7,487 nt of DNA from Sphingomonadaceae bacterium (GTDB taxonomy: Bacteria; Pseudomonadota; Alphaproteobacteria; Sphingomonadales; Sphingomonadaceae), in contig JAHDXX010000160.1 in assembly GCA_023384025.1 (NCBI GenBank), forward strand, positions 1 through 7,487, in the 5' to 3' direction. Position 1 is the stretch's first letter. Every line of letters starts with the position of its first letter. A program made the position numbers and the translations under genes. The notes below the pieces were generated by a model. That model was not told the origin of the DNA and made no database searches. It saw nothing but the letters and a program-made list of their open reading frames with translations. Below, one piece after another: positions 5,442 to 7,487 of the stretch.

Positions 5442-5466
5442 GGATGATCCGATAACGGGATCGTCC
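5442..5466 (+). other. Hairpin directly after rpmA
   Basis: GGATGATCC (5442-5450) pairs with GGATCGTCC (5458-5466) with one U-G wobble and a 7-nt loop. It begins 2 nt after the rpmA stop. No T-tract follows, so it is more likely an mRNA 3' end stabiliser or attenuator than an independent terminator. Confidence 0.45.
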
Positions 5467-5503
5467 AGACAGGACGGTCCCAGCCGGGCCACAGGCACCG
5501 GCA

Positions 5504-5560
5504 GACGAAGAGGGAGATGGGGCTTTCCTGTGAATGCAGGGGGCCCGTCTCCCTCTTGTC
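5504..5560 (+). terminator. Long stem-loop, probable rplU-rpmA terminator
   Basis: AAGAGGGAGATGGG (5508-5521) pairs with the stretch 5544-5557, with one U-G wobble. The stem is extended outward by GAC/GTC (5504-5506 with 5558-5560) across a bulged G, and capped by an inner CCTG/CAGG helix (5527-5530 with 5537-5540). About 17 outer base pairs are present. The tail GTTTCTCCC is only weakly T-rich. The strand is set by its place after rpmA and before the GNAT gene. Confidence 0.6.
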
Positions 5561-5578
5561 GTTTCTCCCTCTCGCACT

Positions 5579-5597
5579 GGCGAAATTTTGTTTCGCC
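5579..5597. other. Perfect short inverted repeat upstream of the GNAT gene
   Basis: GGCGAAA-TTTTG-TTTCGCC is a perfect 7-bp inverted repeat with a 5-nt spacer, 61 nt before the GNAT start. It could be an operator, an additional terminator or a leader hairpin. A direct repeat of CACGCA follows at 5600-5616. No convincing -35/-10 pair for the GNAT gene is seen. Confidence 0.35.
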
Positions 5598-5658
5598 GCC
5601 ACGCAAGTGTCACGCATTGCCTTTAGCGGGGCGAGCGGGGCGATGAGGAGAGAGACCC

Positions 5659-6192
5659 ATGTTCCATCGCAGTGAACGGCTGCTGCTGAGACCCCCGTGG
5701 CCCGAGGACTGGAAACAGGTTCTCGGCGGGATTGCCGACGAAGGCGTGGTGAGTAACCTTGCCAGCGCACCGTGGCCCTATGAGCCGCAAGATGCGCATG
5801 CCTTCGTGCAGCTCCCGATCGCGCCGGCCTATCCGCGTTTCCTGATTGTCCGGGCTGACAACGCGCAGCTCGTTGGCTGCATCGGGATTGACCCGGTCGA
5901 GGGCGAGATCGAGCTGGGCTACTGGATTGCGCGCCCGCATTGGGGGCAAGGCTATGCTACCGAGGCTGGCCACGCGGTTCTCGATGTGGCGCAGATGCTG
6001 GGGCACCGGCGGGTGGTGGCGAGCCACTTCCTCGACAATCCGGCGTCGGGCCGGGTGCTGCGCAAGCTTGGCTTCGCCGCGACCGGAATTATCCGCAATC
6101 GCCACAGCCGTGGGCGGGGCGGCGAGGCACCTACCGCGGAGTATGCTCTCGACCTTGGGGCCGATGAGCTGGCTGACATGCGCGCCGCCTGA
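5659..6192 (+). CDS. GNAT-family N-acetyltransferase (RimJ/RimL-like, Acetyltransf_3 type)
   Basis: This 177-residue protein has the GNAT order: an N-terminal SERLLLRPPWPEDW block (5-18), central strands GCIGIDPVEGEIELGYWI (73-90), the acetyl-CoA pyrophosphate loop RPHWGQGYATEA (92-103; the R/Q-x-x-G-x-G/A motif), and NPASGRVLRKLGF (127-139), the conserved motif-B helix. RimJ/RimL-like enzymes acetylate N-terminal amines of ribosomal proteins, but many relatives act on small molecules, so the substrate is open. Placement directly behind rplU-rpmA is suggestive only. A GAGGAGAGAG ribosome-binding site precedes the ATG. The gene ends 5 nt before a strong terminator hairpin. Confidence 0.88.
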   Translation: MFHRSERLLLRPPWPEDWKQVLGGIADEGVVSNLASAPWPYEPQDAHAFVQLPIAPAYPRFLIVRADNAQLVGCIGIDPVEGEIELGYWIARPHWGQGYATEAGHAVLDVAQMLGHRRVVASHFLDNPASGRVLRKLGFAATGIIRNRHSRGRGGEAPTAEYALDLGADELADMRAA

Positions 6193-6197
6193 AACGA

Positions 6198-6232
6198 GAA
6201 AGGCCCCGGTCCATGGCGGACCGGGGCCTTTC
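6198..6232. terminator. Bidirectional intrinsic terminator between convergent genes
   Basis: GAAAGGCCCCGGTCC (6198-6212) and GGACCGGGGCCTTTC (6218-6232) form a perfect 15-bp stem with a 5-nt loop. The stem bases provide a short T-run on either strand (AAA on one side, TTT on the other). It sits 5 nt after the GNAT stop and 20 nt after the end of the convergent di-iron protein gene, so it serves both. Confidence 0.88.
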
Positions 6233-6251
6233 CCTTGGAGAAACCCGGGGC

Positions 6252-7130
6252 TTATTCCGCCGGCATCAGCGCGTCGGTGAATTCGCCTTCGTACTTGCGG
6301 ATCAGCGCGCGATCGTCGTGGTCCCACGGGTGGAAGCCGGGCTTGAAGTAGGCCAGCCATGCCGGGAAAATCCGCCGGACAACGCCCGGCGACACGGTCA
6401 GGTACTTGAACAGGCCCCAGCGCGCTTTCCACCCGGTAATCCCGTCCTGCGCCAGCAGGTTGATCGAATCTTCCCAGCGGTGCTTGAAGAACCGGCCGGT
6501 GACGATCAGCATCATCAGGCTGCGCACCTTCCACCGCTTCCACGCACTCCAATCTCGTGTGGCATGGTTCCAGGTGTCGAACGCGACGCCCTTGTGCTCG
6601 ATTTCCTCGATCGAGTGCCATTGCCACATCGCGCGAACTTCGGGGTCTGAATCCTTGAAATGGTTCGGATTGTGGAGGAATTCGGCGGCCATCATCGCGG
6701 TGTAGTGTTCCAACGCCATGGTCGCGGCGAGGTTGAGGATCACCGGGCGGTCCTTGATCAGCTCCAGCATTTCGCGCACGCGCTCATCAATCGCCTTGAT
6801 GTCGTAACCGTGGTTTTCGGCCAGCTTGTTGAAGGCGATGTGTTCGCGGGTGTGGTTGATTTCCTGACGCACGAACGCGCGGATTTCTTCCGCCAGCTTG
6901 GGGCCGGCGCCATCGCGGTGCGCCTTCACCGCTTCGATGAAGAACGCTTCGCCGCGCGGGAACGTGGCGGACAGCGCGTTGTGCCAGGCAGTGCCGAAGG
7001 CATCGCCCGCCCACCAGCGGTTGGGCGTCGTGTTGCGGTTGAAGCGCTCGTCGCGCACCGTGATGTCGAGATCCGCCGGGGTGGGGGCGGTGTTGCGCTG
7101 ATCGAGGTCGATCCGGGCGGGGGCGTTCAT
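6252..7130 (-). CDS. PF10118-type 'metal-dependent hydrolase' with ferritin-like di-iron ligand pattern
   Basis: This 292-residue protein belongs to the family usually annotated as predicted metal-dependent hydrolase (COG3687/PF10118). Helix signatures in order: FPRGEAFFIEAV (57-68, Glu61/Glu66), VRQEINHTREH (88-97, Glu90-x-x-His93 plus His97), MALEHYTA (138-145, Glu141) and WHSIEEIEHKGVAFD (171-185, Glu176-x-x-His179). E, ExxH, E, ExxH is the ligand set of ferritin-like di-iron proteins, so an oxidative or hydroxylating chemistry is as plausible as hydrolysis. No signal peptide or clear transmembrane helix is seen. The ATG has a GGAG 8 nt upstream and lies behind a TTGACA promoter covered by an 18-bp inverted repeat. 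A paralogue lies directly upstream. The substrate is unknown. Confidence 0.85.
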   Translation of the reverse strand: MNAPARIDLDQRNTAPTPADLDITVRDERFNRNTTPNRWWAGDAFGTAWHNALSATFPRGEAFFIEAVKAHRDGAGPKLAEEIRAFVRQEINHTREHIAFNKLAENHGYDIKAIDERVREMLELIKDRPVILNLAATMALEHYTAMMAAEFLHNPNHFKDSDPEVRAMWQWHSIEEIEHKGVAFDTWNHATRDWSAWKRWKVRSLMMLIVTGRFFKHRWEDSINLLAQDGITGWKARWGLFKYLTVSPGVVRRIFPAWLAYFKPGFHPWDHDDRALIRKYEGEFTDALMPAE

Positions 7131-7152
7131 GGACAGGCTCCGATTCGATAAC

Positions 7153-7191
7153 TGACACTGGTGTAAGTAGCCACTACTTACACCAGTGTCA
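7153..7191. promoter_or_regulatory. Perfect 18-bp inverted repeat, probable repressor operator (TetR-like type)
   Basis: TGACACTGGTGTAAGTAG (7153-7170) and its exact reverse complement (7174-7191) are separated by CCA. Each arm contains its own near-perfect 14-bp dyad (TGACAC-TG-GTGTAA at 7153-7166 and the mirrored copy at 7178-7191), with centres 25 bp apart. This suggests two dimer sites rather than only a hairpin. It overlaps the -35 of the promoter for the 6252-7130 gene, as expected for repression. The cognate regulator is not in the window. Confidence 0.7.
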
Positions 7192-7192
7192 A
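7164..7192 (-). promoter_or_regulatory. Promoter of the complete di-iron protein gene
   Basis: On the minus strand a perfect TTGACA (7187-7192) is followed, after 17 nt, by TACTTA (7164-7169), a weak -10. Transcription would start ~25-30 nt before the ATG at 7130. Both hexamers fall in the inverted repeat, so bound repressor would block RNA polymerase. Confidence 0.5.
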
Positions 7193-7218
7193 TAACGAAC
7201 CATTGCCTGAAGGAGCCT

Positions 7219-7487
7219 CTATTCGGCGGGCATCACCGCGCCGGCATAGGGGCTGTCGAACTTCGCGATCAGCGCCCGGTCATCCAGCTTCCAAGGATGG
7301 AAGCCCGGGGTCAGGATCGCTGCCCACTCGAATGCCATTCGCCGCATCATGCCAGGCTTCCACCACAGGAAGGCATAGAGCTTGCGCTTGGCCTGCTTGC
7401 GCGTGAAACCGTCCTGCTCGAGCAGGCCGATGGCGTCGCGGATGCGGTTGCCGAAGTATTTCTTGGTGATCAGCAGCGCGATCAGCG
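7219..7487 (-). CDS. Second PF10118-type di-iron protein, tandem paralogue, only the C-terminal ~89 residues present
   Basis: The frame is open to the window edge, with the start beyond base 7487, and ends at TAG 7219-7221. The visible part begins LIALLITKKYFGNRIRDAI and ends GFHPWKLDDRALIAKFDSPY...GAVMPAE. It aligns without large gaps to residues 205-292 of the neighbouring protein (LMMLIVTGRFF ... GFHPWDHDDRALIRKYEGEF...DALMPAE), sharing the LxQDG, PGFHPW, DDRALI and MPAE blocks. The two are therefore clear but diverged paralogues from an old duplication. The metal-ligand helices of this copy lie outside the window. It is transcribed toward the 6252-7130 gene, with the operator between them. 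Confidence 0.85.
   Translation of the reverse strand, partial: LIALLITKKYFGNRIRDAIGLLEQDGFTRKQAKRKLYAFLWWKPGMMRRMAFEWAAILTPGFHPWKLDDRALIAKFDSPYAGAVMPAE

Noticed and set aside
4693..5613. 306-codon open frame on the minus strand with apparent Leu/Gly-rich hydrophobic segments
   Set aside because: It is antisense to rplU and rpmA; the hydrophobic repeat is the complement of the Lys/Ala-rich L21 tail codons and not a membrane protein.
5623..6627. 334-codon open frame on the minus strand
   Set aside because: It spans antisense GNAT sequence, the bidirectional terminator and another frame of the di-iron gene, so it cannot be a gene together with those features.
7153..7191. Inverted repeat as an intrinsic terminator of the upstream paralogue
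   Set aside because: No T-tract follows the stem on the minus strand, and the stem overlaps a TTGACA box, so an operator role fits better; an RNA-level role is not excluded.

Overview
The window reads as a chromosomal segment of a high-GC alphaproteobacterium. It most resembles Sphingomonadales, of the Erythrobacter, Porphyrobacter or Novosphingobium type. This is judged from protein style: an L21 with a Lys/Ala-rich tail, an FnrL-type regulator with a C-x2-C-x7-C cluster motif, and a tandem pair of PF10118-type 'metal-dependent hydrolases'. No species assignment is claimed. No phage, transposase, integrase, CRISPR, tRNA or rRNA is visible.

Left block (1-3139, + strand) is a tightly packed run of six genes. 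It starts with the 3' part of a COG1092-type SAM-dependent RNA methyltransferase interrupted in frame by a ~100-bp palindromic repeat. Next come a FolB-type dihydroneopterin aldolase, a 111-residue protein resembling the C-terminal part of a FolM-like short-chain dehydrogenase, and then moaA, moaD and moaE. Gaps are 10 nt or less and two junctions overlap, so one transcript is likely. The run joins two pathways that start from GTP: pterin/folate (FolB) and molybdopterin. MoaA makes the cyclic pyranopterin precursor with MoaC, which is not in the window. MoaD and MoaE form molybdopterin synthase.

A 177-nt gap (3140-3316) separates moaE from a convergent gene. It holds a 9/10 match to the FNR box (TTGACTTCGATCAA), followed by a bulged 15-bp stem-loop and a perfect 6-bp hairpin. 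This could be the operon's 3' end or a small FNR-controlled RNA.

Middle block, - strand: a small lipoprotein gene (4012-4518) overlaps by 4 nt the start of an FnrL-like [4Fe-4S] oxygen-responsive regulator (3317-4015). A divergent 192-nt region then leads to rplU-rpmA (ribosomal proteins L21 and L27). These are followed by 219 nt of strong hairpins, including the likely rpmA terminator, and then a RimJ/RimL-like GNAT acetyltransferase gene.

Right block, - strand: two tandem paralogues with a ferritin-like di-iron ligand pattern, one complete (6252-7130) and one cut by the window end (7219-7487). The gap between them contains a perfect 18-bp inverted repeat overlapping a TTGACA-type promoter, probably a repressor operator. 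The complete paralogue and the GNAT gene converge on a perfect 15-bp bidirectional terminator. The most interesting items are the in-frame palindromic element, the FNR box with structured RNA next to fnr, the shrunken FolM-like protein, and the nested operator between the di-iron paralogues.
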